From Lunularia cruciata (lineage: Eukaryota > Streptophyta > Marchantiopsida > Lunulariales > Lunulariaceae), in assembly GCA_948567375.1 (NCBI GenBank), contig OX419756.1, forward strand, positions 54,636,333-54,700,332: a stretch of 64,000 nt of DNA. The letters are read 5' to 3'. Position 1 is the first letter of the stretch, and every line of letters starts with the position of its first letter. The position numbers and the translations under genes were made by a program. Of this stretch, positions 10,465 to 22,958 are shown in pieces. The notes under the pieces are model-generated. The model was not told the origin of the DNA, did no database searches, and saw only the letters and a list, made by a program, of their open reading frames with translations.

Positions 10465-12880
10465 TGACTAAGCTTTTGATAATAAGAAATTTCACTCAAA
10501 TACCTTAAATAATTTATTTAGCGATGAAATGTCACATTTATCCAGGGGATAGTAGGTGACAACATCAAATAGCTCCATAAATGCTTGTCTTTAGAGCATT
10601 TAAGGCATTGGATTGTTTATAACAAAGGATTCCTTCCAACAAGAAGTCAATGAGGCTTGTGCAATACTCATCTTTCTCCCATGAAATTTCATAGGAATCC
10701 AATCCCACTATAGAAATATTTGGGAATGTTGACACTAAGTCACTACAAAAATGACAAAGATCTTTGAAACAAGAACAAACAACTTTTCAACCTCTAGAAA
10801 AATCAGTTCATTCATCATTTCATGCACCAACTTTAGCCTTGAATACTAGCTATATTTGAAATGCATGAAGAAGATTGAAACAATCTTTGCCAATCTGATG
10901 GATTTGTATTGCCAACAAATCCATCAGATTTGTCAGTTTTGTAGCCCAAACGTGGAGAACAAAGAAGAGATTGGTGAATGCACATAGGTTAGTAATCACA
11001 AGTTGGTGTGGTAGGATAAGTGGTAGATCATCATTGGGATTATTATCCAAGTCTTGTTTTGAAATAAACTCATGTATTTGTTTGCCACTTGCACAAACAT
11101 CTTGCAATAGAAGCAACCAAAGACTTTTCAACATCTAGTTCTTGTTGTGGCATTGTTTGTACAACCCAAACGTTGAGTCTATCAATGCATGAACAAGCAT
11201 GAACATGCATTAGAGAAAATACACCACAAATCTTAGTGTTTGAAATGTCTATTGCTGCCATATCCACAATTGATATTGGTTTTAGCATCCCAATCATCTT
11301 GCAATATGTGTCTATAAGACCCAACAACTATGGATGGTATTGAGAAACCAACATAATCTATCCTTGTAGTGATTTCAACACAATCTTGGACTTGCAAGCT
11401 ATGGAATGAATAGCAAAAAGAAAGATCTAGCAAGCATTTTCTGGAGCATAGGATGGTTTATTCACATCCAAGTGCTCTTATACATGAAAAATATTGTTGG
11501 TCAACCAAGTACAACACAAATTCAATAAAATCCATCAAACATTATAACCTTTGGTGCAAGTCAAACTTTGGTACCAAAGATGTTCAATTTTTGTGGTCAA
11601 TTTTGAGTACAACTCATCATCAAGAGTGGCCTTGAAAATATCATTGCATCATGAGTTTAAGCTAATGTAGGCCACACCAAATGCAAATCAATGTAGCTGA
11701 TGTATGCTATCCAATTCAAGTAGAAAATCCTCAAATTCTTTTGACCATGGAACAAGCATATTTGAAAAAACCACCAATCAAGATTTCATGCTAGTTTGAA
11801 TGAGGAGTATCCAAAAACTTGAGTAGTATTTGAAACATAAGATCACTAGTATAACAATCAAATAGAGGTATTACTAGTAGGTGAAAGTTGAAAATCATAC
11901 CATTGATAGTGAACCAAGCTCACACATCCATGTACATACCATGAAGACAAGATGAATTAAGGGTGATCAAAAGGCTAATGACTTTGTGTAGAGACTCAAA
12001 ATGACTTGAAGAACAATTGCACAAGCAATGCAAGTATAATCTGCAAGAATCAACTTGGTGCATCTATCATAGAAGCGGAGCCTACTTTCATTGCAAATTA
12101 ACTAAACTATTTGAGATGCCAATCAAAATGATGCACCCAAAGCCACACCATCAACCAGAAGGAGTTAAACACTAAATCACTTCAAAGAGGTCTAGAAACA
12201 TCTTTGAAGTGTTTATTTTCACTACATATTGCTTATGAGAAATAAGATTAAAAAAATTGCATCATCTAACTAAGGCTCATTTTTCTGAACATGCTCAATG
12301 CCCAAGACATTGCAACACCTTCAAAATTGTCAAGATGGAACATTAATCCTCCAATTATATCTTCAATTATTGAGTTGTTCAAAAAAATTCTAAACTCTTT
12401 TCATTGCACCTCAAAATCACTTTACATTTGATTAACAAAGTGCACGTCAATAATATTGAAGAAGTCCTCTTTCTCTTAGATGGAAGGTTGTCATTCTCCT
12501 TCCACTTGATAGGATATTGTTGCACAAGGTGCTACAAATAATGGTTTTTTTAAAACCAATCAAATTATTTGCAATCCTTTGAAGGCTTTTATTTTGTGCT
12601 TACTTTCTCTTCTTGCTTAAAAACAACACAAAACAGACATGCACATGATGTAACTTCATCACCAATTGGGTCATGTGCTGTGAAATTTATGCAAAACTTG
12701 ACTTTTTGTTGTTTCATGAATTTGAGCTATATTTTTTACTTCATTTGTATGATCTTGGAACTCTCAATTGTAAACCTTGGACATGCACATAATTAAATGA
12801 TGCACAAACTTCTATTTAGGGAAAATAAGGAATTTTTGGTAAAAATCCTCTATTTATAAAGACCTAGTTATGATGTGCAA
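10465..12880. other. Unidentified 2.4-kb insertion in G1
   Basis: Comparison with G4 shows that G1's internal region is continuous from about 10465 to about 12880; the intervening DNA is extra. Both junctions carry a TTATGA-like word, a possible target duplication. Minus-strand frames at 10850-11134 and 11070-11433 have a protein-like residue mix (for example DCVEITTRIDYVGFSIPS and SNTKICGVFSLMHVH) but match no family I can name. No LTR or terminal inverted repeats were seen. It could be a captured transcript or a non-autonomous element. Confidence 0.5.
10892..10930. repeat. Perfect 16-bp inverted repeat, 7-nt loop
   Basis: AATCTGATGGATTTGT (10892-10907) and its exact complement (10915-10930) enclose ATTGCCA. 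It lies inside the unidentified insertion of G1. Confidence 0.85.
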
Positions 12881-14120
12881 GCCAAGGGAGACCTAAAGTG
12901 ACATTTTAGTGTAGTGGAACCACTACAAACCTCATACACTATAAATACTCATTTCCAATCTTGAATATAATAAGATATGAAGTATCTACCATCCATCACC
13001 CCTAATTTGTTACCAAATACTAGCTTGTAGGAATAAAGAATTTCTTTGCTAATTGCATGGACATGCAATTTCCCACAATCAACCAAAATCCCATAATCGT
13101 GATTAGATATCATAATTTGCAAGTGTATCAACATGCATAGGTCAACCCTTCAATCACAATCAAACAAATTTGGTCCCTAATGAGTGGCTCAATATCTACT
13201 ACTAGGATTCTTTGTTTCCTTTATCTTCATGCTCCAAGAACTTAATTTGGGAATGGGTTAGTGTTGTACATTCGTAAGTATACATTTTTCAATACAATGT
13301 TCAATTTGATGACAATAGAAGCAATCACAATTTTATTATAATCTTTCTTTGTCTATAGTGTCAAGTGGTCTATATTAAATGAAATCAATCTCCATTGGTG
13401 CCAGCTCTTCTACTTGTATGTGGTGTATTTGTAGGTTTTGTGAAGGTCAAGGTCAAGGTCAAGACCAAGTTATGGCAACCAGGGAATAAAGCACTCAACC
13501 AACTACATAGCTTCTTACAAGTGTTTTAACTTGCATATGGTTACATCCATAAGCTTGATTTCAAGTTTATCACAAACTAATCTAAAGCTATGGCTCCTTA
13601 TATCTTTGGAATTTTTATTGTTGTATTTTGGAATTAGGAGTATAGCTCTTCATAGAACCAATATGTTCCAATTTTGCCAATTTACCCTACGTAGCTTGTG
13701 CAATATTCAATGCTTGGAATTGCACAATTACTGCAATCCAAAATTCTTCCCATGTCTAGATAGGAGTAACAAATTAATGTTGAGCTTGATGTACTTGAAA
13801 TGACCACTATAATTTTTTTCTCTACATCTAATTAACTAGAAGTCAAGAGAATCTATTTCCATTCATCCAAAAGATTTTTTTTTCAAAATAACATGTACCA
13901 TCAAACAAAAAATTATCTATTGCACTCAATAGAGAGTATTGCCTTCAAATACCTTTGGTGTTAGAAATAAAACTCAATCTTCTCCTTTTCAAAACATTAC
14001 TCTTTATTTTCTCTTGTCATTGACTATCAAGATCTCTCTCTCTTCTAACAATTAAGTAAGGTGCTCAATTTGTTGCACATAGTAATGGTAACTTTGGGTA
14101 TTGCTGCCATGACTACTACT
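12881..14120 (-). pseudogene. G1 protease and gag remnant
   Basis: This interval is collinear with the protease-gag region of G4 (about 59550-60797): shared blocks include CCAATCTTGAATATAATAAG, a GAAGGTCAAGGTCAAG stretch, and AACTTTGGGTATTGCTGCCATG close to the gag start. The last 235 bases before the primer site were displaced by G2 and now lie at 18035-18269. The frame is badly broken and no zinc knuckle is readable. Confidence 0.65.
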
Positions 14121-14716
14121 TGTAATACTCGAAGGATAAGAGAACTCTCCAAGAGATAAGAGACAAAACACCAACTTCACACTCAATATTGTGATGCCCC
14201 AAAGGAGCACCTTCTTTCTATAATATAGCAAGGAGGATCTTCTCAAAGGAAGCTCCACCCTTGGATCAGATATATGGATTGGTGACCTGTCTACAAGCTC
14301 TAACCTCATATTAGTTGCTTGGATGGGTGATAATTCAGTCCTTGTCCTATCTAGTTGGTCAAATAGGTTTGACAAGAGAGAATATTTAAGGAATCTTCAT
14401 ATATGGAGCTTAGAATTGCATGGATGAGGTACCATTGGGAATCATTATACCAAAGGATGAGAAAAATTGTAGGGAGAGAAGGTAAGCCTTTTTTAATCTA
14501 AATTGGGGAATCTTTTCATTTTTTAGGTCTAATTCATATGTTTGGGCTTCCAAAATTGGCTCTAAATTTTCTAGGCTAATTTTTTTTGCCCTATTAGTAG
14601 TACTTTTTTTGGTGACACCTATATCTATTTTACTTAGCCCATTATACACAACATCCTTCTAGATGTTACCAACCCAATTTTCACCTCTAGGTAATATTTC
14701 TAGCTATGGTAGTACA
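14121..14716 (-). repeat. G2 3' LTR (left)
   Basis: 596 bp. It is homologous to all family B LTRs in the window, with conserved CCCCAAAGGAGCACCTTCTT, GGTCAAATAGG and TATTAGTAGTAC blocks. It is visibly diverged from its partner, so the insertion is old. Confidence 0.9.
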
Positions 14717-17452
14717 AACCCTCCCCTTTTAAGACACAATGTCCTTGTTGCAAAGCTGTTGCTCAAAAGCTTGAACTAACATTATTGCGTTGGTCAAGTT
14801 GGTTATTGGCTCTCAAGTTGCCTCATATAGTGGGTACCCTTTCCAATGGACAAGCTATTCCACACATTGATGGCGATTACCACGAATGCATTTTTGTAGC
14901 ATATGTTTGACTGATCAATGAGAGTTGGGCAAGGTCAACTTTCTTAGAAGGAAGAGAAGTGGGGTGGTTGAGGTATATATTTGTATAGTAAGGAAACATG
15001 AAACACAAATGGATCTTTATGTGTAGCGGTAGCTTGAGGTGGTAGGCCATTGCACCAATTCAACAAAGAATGGAGAAAGGCCCAATAGAATGAGGTTGAG
15101 CTTACAAGGGACAATTAACTTGAGGTTGGTGGTTGATAGCTAGACTTGATCCCCAACATTGAACTCTATGTGTTGGCGGTGTGCATCTATGTATTTCTTT
15201 TGTCAATTTTGGGCAATCTGCAACCTATGCTTGGCATTCTCTACACTTTGTTGGATTCAAGAAACAAAACTATTGACAATGTCAACCTTGGTAGCCACTA
15301 GATAGACCTTCATCAAGCTTTAACGTATAAAAGGATGCTCTCCATACATGAGGAAGAATAGTGTGACCTATGTGGAGGCATTCATTGAGTTTTTATAAGA
15401 AAATTCCACTAATGGGAGTAAGGTGTCCCACCTCTCTTGCTCATCTAAGGTAAAGCCTTAGAGCATGTCTTCAATAGTGCAATTTTTTCTCTCTATTTGT
15501 CCATTGATCTATAGATGGTAAGCTATGGACATGGCCAATTTGGTTTTGAAGAAACCAAAGAGTGTTATCCAAAACAAACTCATGAATTGAGTGCCTTATT
15601 TGTGATGAGCACTCAAGACAGGCCATGGTGAGAGAAAATTGCATCTAAGTACAATTGAGCTAGTTGTAAGATAGACACGTCCTTGGTGGTAGGACACACA
15701 TGAAACTTTTTGTTGAGTCGGTCAACAAAGACTCCAATGGAGTCAAACCCTTAGGTGGTCTTGGGAAATTCACAAACCAAATCCATGCTTACTTGTTCCC
15801 AATGTTGCGTAGGAGTGGGAGGGGTTGAAGGAGTCTTGTAGGAGCTTGATTAGAAGCTTATTTTTTTGACAAAGTAGGCAACTCCAAACATATTCCATGA
15901 CATCATTGCTCAACTTGGGCCAATAGTAATGGTGTTTAACTACTTCAAAGGTCTTATCTACTCCAATATGACCTGCAATGGCAAAATCATGACATTTTGC
16001 TAGGATGGTGGTTCTTAGATCTATGGCATCCGGGATCCATAACTTGCAATCAAGAAAGGTGAGTCCTTGGGTGTTAGTGATGCATTGGATGATTGAGCAC
16101 CTAAAATCTATGGATCAATTTTAGTAGCAAGAATCCTTGGCTAGAATTCAAGGTTCATCTTGACTTCCACCACCAAATTGTTTACCATTGAGATTCAAGT
16201 GAATGTATCTGCAAGTTGCTTCTTGCCTTCCGCATATGTGATCGTTGTTGTATCCACTCTGACCACCAAATCTATTGATGAGAAGAATCTTTTGTGTCTT
16301 GAGGTAGACTAGAGGTTTGTGGTCTATCTCTACCACAAATGCTTTCTCACCAAGATAGTGCTTCCAATGCTTGGGTGCAAGGACAATGGCCAACTCTTCA
16401 ATCTACTAACAATGATTGTTCCCAAGCATCATACTATGTGAGTGCTTTATCAGTCAAGTACCCACACACAAACTTGCATGTAGAATGATCACCAATATTA
16501 GTTGTGAATAATCAAAGGTATCAATTCTTTCTTGAGATCCAATCTTCCACTACTTCCACGGAACATTGTCCCTTGTAAGGTTCAATGTTGCATGTCTTTT
16601 TCATTTGTAGTAACAATGTGGCTTGGTTATTGATTGGGATCAATGTCCTTGGCATGAGTAACTCTCCAAGCACTTTAATTGATGGTGTTGGTTATTGAGA
16701 TGGTTCCCTTTCTTGCATTACTTGAGCATTCTTGATGGTATGTACTTGATTAAGCAATTCTTCCATGGTCATCTTGATCTCTTGAAACTCATACAACTTC
16801 CCTTGCATTCCTTGCATCAACTCCTGCAACTATGGATCCATAATTCCTACACATGGCCAATGTTCAATTGCTACTTCTTACTTCAATAGAGGGTTCATAT
16901 GATCACTCAAGAGGGAGCACAAACTATTGCAATTAACATTAGGACCTCGGAGTGTATCACTGCTTGATAATATTCCTCACCAAAATTGTGGACTACAAAA
17001 TCCCTAAACATCACTTTTGGTTGAACCACATAATGGATTTCTACTTGCATGTTGAAAGGGTGAGGATTTGGTTTATTCAGATCTATAGTATCATAACAAA
17101 ATGTAGATCATGAAATCCCACTCTTTGTTGTATACCACTATAGATAGAATCACTAGGTTTGGTGAATTCATTACTCTATCCATGAATTCTGCTCCAAAAT
17201 GATAAATGAGAGATACTCTCATTTTCTCACATTGGATATACATAATCTTAATGTGGAATGGATTCAAGAATGGAAAGCTAGGTGTAGGAAATTTTTAATT
17301 TGGTGCCTCTATCTCATCCTCTCTTTAAGAAATCCCCAAGTCTAACAATTGCACTATGTTTTCTCCCCTTGAAATTGCCTAATCTTAATAGCATGTGTTC
17401 TTCCAAGAGGGTGATCCACTTTCTTGGATTAAAACACTTGCTCTAATACCAT
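14717..17452 (-). pseudogene. G2 interior: integrase/chromodomain, RNase H and gag N-terminus only
   Basis: From left to right on the minus strand: chromodomain and integrase (about 14740-16130), an RNase H piece (16148-16393, with EKAFVVEIDHKPLVYLK), then at about 16410 a direct jump into gag sequence equivalent to 51147 and beyond in G5 (TTCCCAAGCATCATAC at about 16420). About 2.4 kb covering RT, protease and the gag C-terminus is missing compared with G5. Stops and frameshifts are frequent. Confidence 0.8.
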
Positions 17453-18034
17453 TGTAATACTACAAGGACAAGACAACTCTCTCCAAAAGATACGAGAGGA
17501 AATACAAACTTCACACTCAATATTATGATGTTCCAAAGGTGCAACTTCTTTCTATTATATAACGAGGAGGATCCACTCAAATGAAGCTCCACCCATTGAT
17601 TAGTGAATTTTCTGTAAGCTCTACCTTAGATACGTTGCTTGGGTGGGTGACATGTCAATCCTTTTCCTATCTAGTTAGTCAAATAGGTGTGACCAAAAGG
17701 AATCTTTAAGGAACCTTCCTATAGGGAGCTCAAAATTGCATGGGTGAGGTACAGTTAGAAAGCTCTTGATGAGAAAAATCTTGGAGGGAGAAGGCATGTC
17801 AATTTATCCAAAAGGATAGATTTTTTTCCATTTTTTAGGCCTAATTCATCCGTTTGGGCCTCCAAAATTAGCTCTAAAGTTTTGAGGTTTTTTGTGGTTT
17901 TTTCCCTATTAGTAAAAGTACTTTTTTGGTGACACCTCTATGTGTTTTACTTAGCTCATTGTACAAAACATTCTTCTAGATGTTACCAAACCAATTTTCA
18001 TCTCTAGATAATATGTCTAGCTATTGATACTACA
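17453..18034 (-). repeat. G2 5' LTR (right)
   Basis: 582 bp, same family as 14121-14716. It starts TGTAATACTACAAGG and ends GATACTACA before the CTACT duplication. The minus-strand TATA-like word TATATAATAG is retained in the first part (about 17550). Confidence 0.9.
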
Positions 18035-18269
18035 CTACTATATCAAACTACCTAATGTTGTTATCTAACTTAACATGTCCACCGCTCCTTGTAAGTTATA
18101 ATTCAAAGGATCAATGGTTCACTAGACAAGGTGATTACACTAAAAAAATTTTACCCAAAGTCTAAAATGATGCTTTGGTAGTACATGGACACAAAAATCT
18201 CTATGGTTTGGAAGAAATAGATTTGGTGGTCTATAAATTCCATCCAATTGATTCCTAATTTTATATCAA

Positions 18270-18713
18270 TAGAAAAAACAAGAAAAGAAATAGGAGAATG
18301 GAAACTTAGAGTGGAAGATCACATAGGAATTCTCAAGTGAAAGAAAATCTAAATGATTAGCATGAATTTGAGTTTTGGTATTTATAATGAAGCAATACAA
18401 GCTCTTGAGAAACTTCCAACAAAGCTTCCTTCTTGGAATGCAAGCTTAGCTAGTTGAGAAACTTCCAAGTGAGCTTCCTTCTATAAATTCTGCACTTTAT
18501 GTACAAGCTAAGCTAGGCATTAACTCAATGTGCAAGTTACCTAATCCTTGGAATGTATTTAAAAGGAGATTCCCACCAAGAAGTTTCCTAAATATATTTA
18601 GGAAATTTTACCAAGAAGCTTCCTAAATGCTTTTAATATATTCTTAAAATTCTTAAATATATTTAGTTTATTTTACTAACTCATTAATCTCTATTAACTC
18701 CATCATATTAAAA
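18270..18713 (-). repeat. G1 5' LTR (right)
   Basis: About 444 bp, partner of 6786-7224. Immediately left lies a decayed primer-binding site (plus CTAATTTTATATCAA, counterpart of the tRNA-iMet site of G3). The right end is worn and its exact base is uncertain by a few nucleotides. Confidence 0.8.
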
Positions 18714-20479
18714 TAACATTTGCAACACTTTAAATTTTACATCCCATGAAAGAAATATTATAAAAATAATTCTCTATATAAAAGTTATAACAAGATGGAA
18801 TATTTTACTCATATCTCCAGTAGTTTAGTTTAAAAGTGTGAAGATCATTACTACAAAAATAAAGTCTTAAAGTTTATATTTTCTACACATTTACTTGATT
18901 TGATATCACTTTACCTTGTTGCAATTCCCTGAAGGATTAGATCTTTTATATTCTTAGAGTTCTCTTAACATAAACTCTACAATATTCTTGAATAAAACCT
19001 ACAAAATCCCATATCTTAATTTAACTTCTAAAATTTTCAACACTTAATATTAATTTAAAATTTATTACATGTATTAACTCAATACCTTATAGCTAATTCT
19101 TAATTCTTTGAAACATCATTTTAGATCTAATATTTAATTTTTTATTACTTCATTCTCTATCTTGGTCTCAAGTGCGTTAGGTTAACCATGTTTTTCTTCT
19201 ACTTTTTTAATTTAGCTTAACTAAATTCTGGTTTTTAATGTATCTTTGACCTCTCAGGTTTTATTTCATGGATCTATAGTTTGAAAAGATTTAAGCGGGT
19301 TTACTTGCATGTTAGGAGTAGTACATGTTATATTTTTCATTTTAGTACAAAGCTTTTCTATGCTATCCGATGTCTCCTTTATTCTTATATATGAGTTTGA
19401 GGAGTACCAAACAGGAATTTTGAGTTACAAGAGGCAATTCGTTTGCTAGTTGCTATAAGTATGTGGGCTTATCTTATTCTAATAAATTAGTGAAGTTTGT
19501 GTATATGTCAAACTTGATATGATTTTTTTTGACTTCTCTTAGTTTACGTATCCAAATCAATCACTCTACAAGGAATAATCAATTATTAACAATATTATCA
19601 AAAAATATATTTGAGATATAATGCAAATCTAAATATTGAAATATATTACAATAATTTCAATATATTATGGATATATAATCACAAGACATGTATTATAAAA
19701 AATGACAATTTATTCTATTTTGGCAATTCAACATGTTAAAGTACTTGAAACTAGATTCAAGTTTTAAGCTTCAAATTTTGTTGTCTAAGCAAAATAAAAG
19801 TAATAACAAAGGAAAATCTACCAATTAAGTCTTTGGGTTATAGTCTTTGGATTTATTATGTTTATTATACTTTCAATGAGTTTTGTTTTGAAATTTGATT
19901 TGTATTTATATATATATATATATATGTATATAAATAAATAAATAAAAATATAAAAATATAAATAGATAAATATAAAAGAGTTACTATATACTTGGAAGTA
20001 TAGATATATTGAAATTTCTTATTTTTAGTAATTTAATTTAATCATGGATTAACCGATTTCAATCTTCTTATAGGTAAACCACATTGATAGTTTTAGTTAT
20101 ACTTAAGGATCTTTAAAGATCAACAAGACCTTTAAGTATCATGACACAAAAGCAAAGAACAAATAGGAATTTGTTTAGATTATATATGTACATAAGCCTC
20201 CATTGATCAAGAAGTGAGATATCAATTTCCAACTTTGCTTTAGAGTATGCTTATCAAATATACCCTCAACCTTTTAATCTATGTTCATAAAAAATGAAAT
20301 ATTAATTTCCAATTGAAACAAAACATACATGTAAAATGATTTTGTAGATTTTCAGTGGAGGATTGGGGTACCTTGTAAGAGGAGTATGTATGGCTTACAT
20401 GTCATAGAAGATAGGTTCAACTTCAAGATACTATAAATTCTACTCAATTATGATGATATATGACAAGGCATAAGGTAAG
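18714..20479. other. AT-rich intergenic DNA with a TA microsatellite
   Basis: No gene recognized. At about 19908-19930 there is a (TA)n run, followed to about 19978 by A-rich TAAA/TATAA repeats. The last 150 bases may be the unrecognized 5' part of non-LTR element N1. Confidence 0.55.
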
Positions 20480-21907
20480 AGAGTATAGTAAAGTAGTGCA
20501 AGCCCTACATCCTTTGTCTATGACTAGTCCCAATAATGAGACTATCTCCTTCTTATGCTCATTGTATCCTACTACAAGAGAGGAAGTGCCATTAGAAGTG
20601 TCTTAGACTATCAATTCGAGCAACTTTTATGTCTTGATAGACCAATTTTTGCATAAGCATTGTGCATTGACCCATGCCTCTCCTAGAGAGATTTTTCAAA
20701 GATGGTATATGAGCATCTTAGAGATTGCTCCTAACTAAATGATCCCTCTAGTGGTTGTATCAAGTTGTTCCAAGTGGCTATAATAGTAGCAAGGGAAGAG
20801 ATTCCAACATCAATTAGTCAAGTGTTAGGTGCTAGTCAACTTCTTGCGATGGAGAAAGACATGAGGGGCATTAGAAAAACTACTTTAGGGAGATCTTTTT
20901 ATGTCTTGTTAGCCATACCATTGTCTTTCAATGTTTTTCTTACTTTTTTTAGCACTTCAATCCACATCAACTTGGAGTTGCTAACTTGAAGATTGTGAGG
21001 TTATATCTATAGGTATTATAGCACTCCTAGATATCCATCCAAATTAGGTTGTTTTATAGGTGAATGTTGAGAACAATTTTGGTAAAGAACATGCATCAAT
21101 CTTTAAAGAGCTTAAGGAGGCCGGTGGATCCTTGGTGAGTCTTATTCATTTTGTGTTGTCTTTCTACATATCTCCTTCTCCCTTTATTTACAAAAGGTAG
21201 ATAATTTTGTGTGGTCTTTCTATAGGTCTCTTTCTTCCCTTTATTGCCAACATGGTTTCTTCTACGGGGGATTCATTATCTTGGAGCTAGTCGTTGGTAC
21301 ACAATAGGTAGATCCTTCAAGGGACTTTTATTTGCCATGACTCACTTTAGAGCACTCTTATCTACTATTTTGGCCATGCTAGGTTGTGTTTTTTCCTCCT
21401 CAATAGATAATACATACATTGTGTGCCATGTTGATAAGATTAGGTAGGCCTTTGATCACTTGACTACCCAACTTCATCTTTTAGACTTTTAAGTGGAGAT
21501 ATCAAAGTGTAGAGTATGGTCTCCTTTAGGTATTCCTCATCACTTCTAGCTTCCAAAGGGATAAATCACATCTACAGATGGCCTACATATTCTTGGAATA
21601 CAAGTAAGAGCCAAGGATTTTGTCACAAGCTTCCTAGACATGGCTCTTGTAGATGATAATCTTCATGTGGATGATCTTCCTCTATTAGGAGACCCATAGG
21701 TGGCATTTCGTATACTCTCCTCTAGAATTGCACATAGACAAACCTATCTTCTTTGCATGGGTCTCCCTTCTAAGATCTTCTTATCACATTTGATAGGAGG
21801 ATTATGGGTGTCTTTGGTGATATCATTGAACCAAGGACATTTGAATGTGTGACAAAGGATTTAGCACTATAGACATACACCTCTACCAATCTTGTGAAAA
21901 GGGGTAG
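20480..21907 (+). pseudogene. N1 reverse transcriptase remnant
   Basis: Readable blocks in order: PNNETISFLCSLYPT (about 20530), TINSSNFYVLIDQFLHKH, PTSISQVLGASQLLAMEKD (20790-20870) with the KDMRGIRKTTLGRSFYVLL fingers motif, SLIHFVLSFYISPSPF (about 21140-21190), LLFAMTHFRAL (21330), the catalytic region SSSIDNTYIVCHV (about 21395-21430) and TDGLHILGIQV (21575-21605). This order matches LINE-type RTs that read GDPLG..LFA..HFRAL then ADDT. The second catalytic Asp is Asn here (IDN), and several in-frame stops and two frameshifts are present. Known family members copy their RNA at a nicked target site. Confidence 0.78.
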
Positions 21908-22678
21908 GCCTACTAATCTATGGAGTAGATGGGCAAGAGACACAAGAGGAAAAGAGAACTCTTCAAGAGAGAAAACACAAATTTCACACTCAATCTTCCA
22001 ATGTCCCAAAGGAGCACCTTCTCTCTATTATATAGCCAAGGAAGATCTCCTCCAAGGAAGCTCCACCATAGGATTAGGTACATGGATAGTTGACTTTTCA
22101 GCAAGCTCCACCCTTAGATTACTTGCTTGGATGGGTGACATGTCACTCATGGTTCTATCTGGTTGGTCAAACAGGCTTTGACAAGAGGGAATCTTTTAGG
22201 GAATCTTCTTGTAGGAATCTCAAAATCATGTGTGTGAGGTACCATTGGAAAACTCTTGGTGAAACAAACCAAGAGGAGGGAAGGCCAACCTTTCCTTTGT
22301 TTAGGGGGGGGATTAGCATATTTTAAGGCCTAATTCATCCGTTTAGGCCTCCAAAATTGCCTCTGAAGTTTTCATGCCTATTTTAATTTTGCACTATTAG
22401 TAGAAGTACTCTTTTGGTGATACCTCTGTCTGATCTACTTAGTCTATCATGTATAAAATCCTTCCAAATGTTACCAAACCAAATTTCATCTCTAGATCAT
22501 GTGTCTAGCTATTGATTGTAAAGTCTTCAAGTATGTTTTGATTTCTGGCCTATTAGTATAAGTACTCTTTCAATGATACCTCTATCTGATCTACTTATTC
22601 CATCATGTATAATATCCTTCCATATGTTACCAAGCCAAATTTCATCTCTAGATCATGTGTCTAGCTATTGGTATTATA
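21908..22678 (-). repeat. Family B solo LTR inside N1 (old)
   Basis: Homologous to the G5 LTR throughout, including CCCAAAGGAGCACCTTCTCT, the TATATAG word, CTTGGATGGGTGACATG and a G8 run at about 22307. It ends GGTATTATA at 22678. GGTAG (21903-21907) and GTTAG (22679-22683) may be a mutated target duplication. Part of the 3' portion (the CTAGCTATTG...CTATTAGTA block) is present twice, near 22505-22570 and 22665. No internal region is attached. Confidence 0.8.
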
Positions 22679-22958
22679 GTTAGGCTCTCGTAGCACTTCT
22701 ACTTTTCTCTCATTTTGTGGTTGTTGATAGGCTAGTCTTGGAGATGTATGTGACCAAGGTGGAGGTAGGATCTTTTCTCTCCAAGTGTTATTGCATCAAA
22801 TAAGAGATGGTATATCTCTACAAACACAAGAGGACCTTCCATCCTTTGCTTTTGTACCATCAAATGGGACCCAAGGTTTGCAATCCTCCTTGATAGATCA
22901 ATAATTTAAGCATATATTACATTCTCTCTTTGTTGACTAATCCATTCCTCGTGCTATT
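22679..22958 (+). pseudogene. N1 linker region between RT and C-terminal domain
   Basis: A short collinear stretch with readable LLHQIRDGISLQTQEDLPSF and FVPSNGTQGLQSSLID. It links the solo LTR to G3. The frame ends at PRAI, five bases before the G3 insertion, and resumes at 28538 with LLEYICSYSGKGASPW. Confidence 0.6.

Larger units (their letters stand above)
14121..18034 (-). mobile_element. G2: internally deleted family B chromovirus nested in G1
   Basis: The LTRs 14121-14716 and 17453-18034 start TGTAATAC and end TACA. The flanking CTACT at 14116-14120 and 18035-18039 is an exact 5-bp target duplication, confirmed by G4, where the uninterrupted sequence reads CTACTACTCTATCAAA. Next to the right LTR is a tRNA-iMet-like primer site (minus TGGTATTAGAGCAAG, just left of 17453). 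Next to the left LTR is a purine tract (minus AAAAGGGGAGGG, about 14717-14730). The 2.7-kb interior lacks reverse transcriptase and protease. Confidence 0.92.
6786..18713 (-). mobile_element. G1: decayed family A Ty3/gypsy chromovirus with nested insertions
   Basis: Two homologous LTRs (6786-7224 and 18270-about 18713) bound remnants in the order chromodomain, integrase, RNase H, reverse transcriptase, protease, gag from left to right, so the element reads on the minus strand. The flanks AT-AAT (6781-6785) and ATAAC (18714-18718) may be a worn 5-bp target duplication. Two later insertions lie inside: an unidentified 2.4-kb block (about 10465-12880) and the family B element G2 (14121-18034). 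With both removed, G1 is collinear with G4 over its whole length. Every coding module has stops and frameshifts, so it is dead. Confidence 0.88.
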
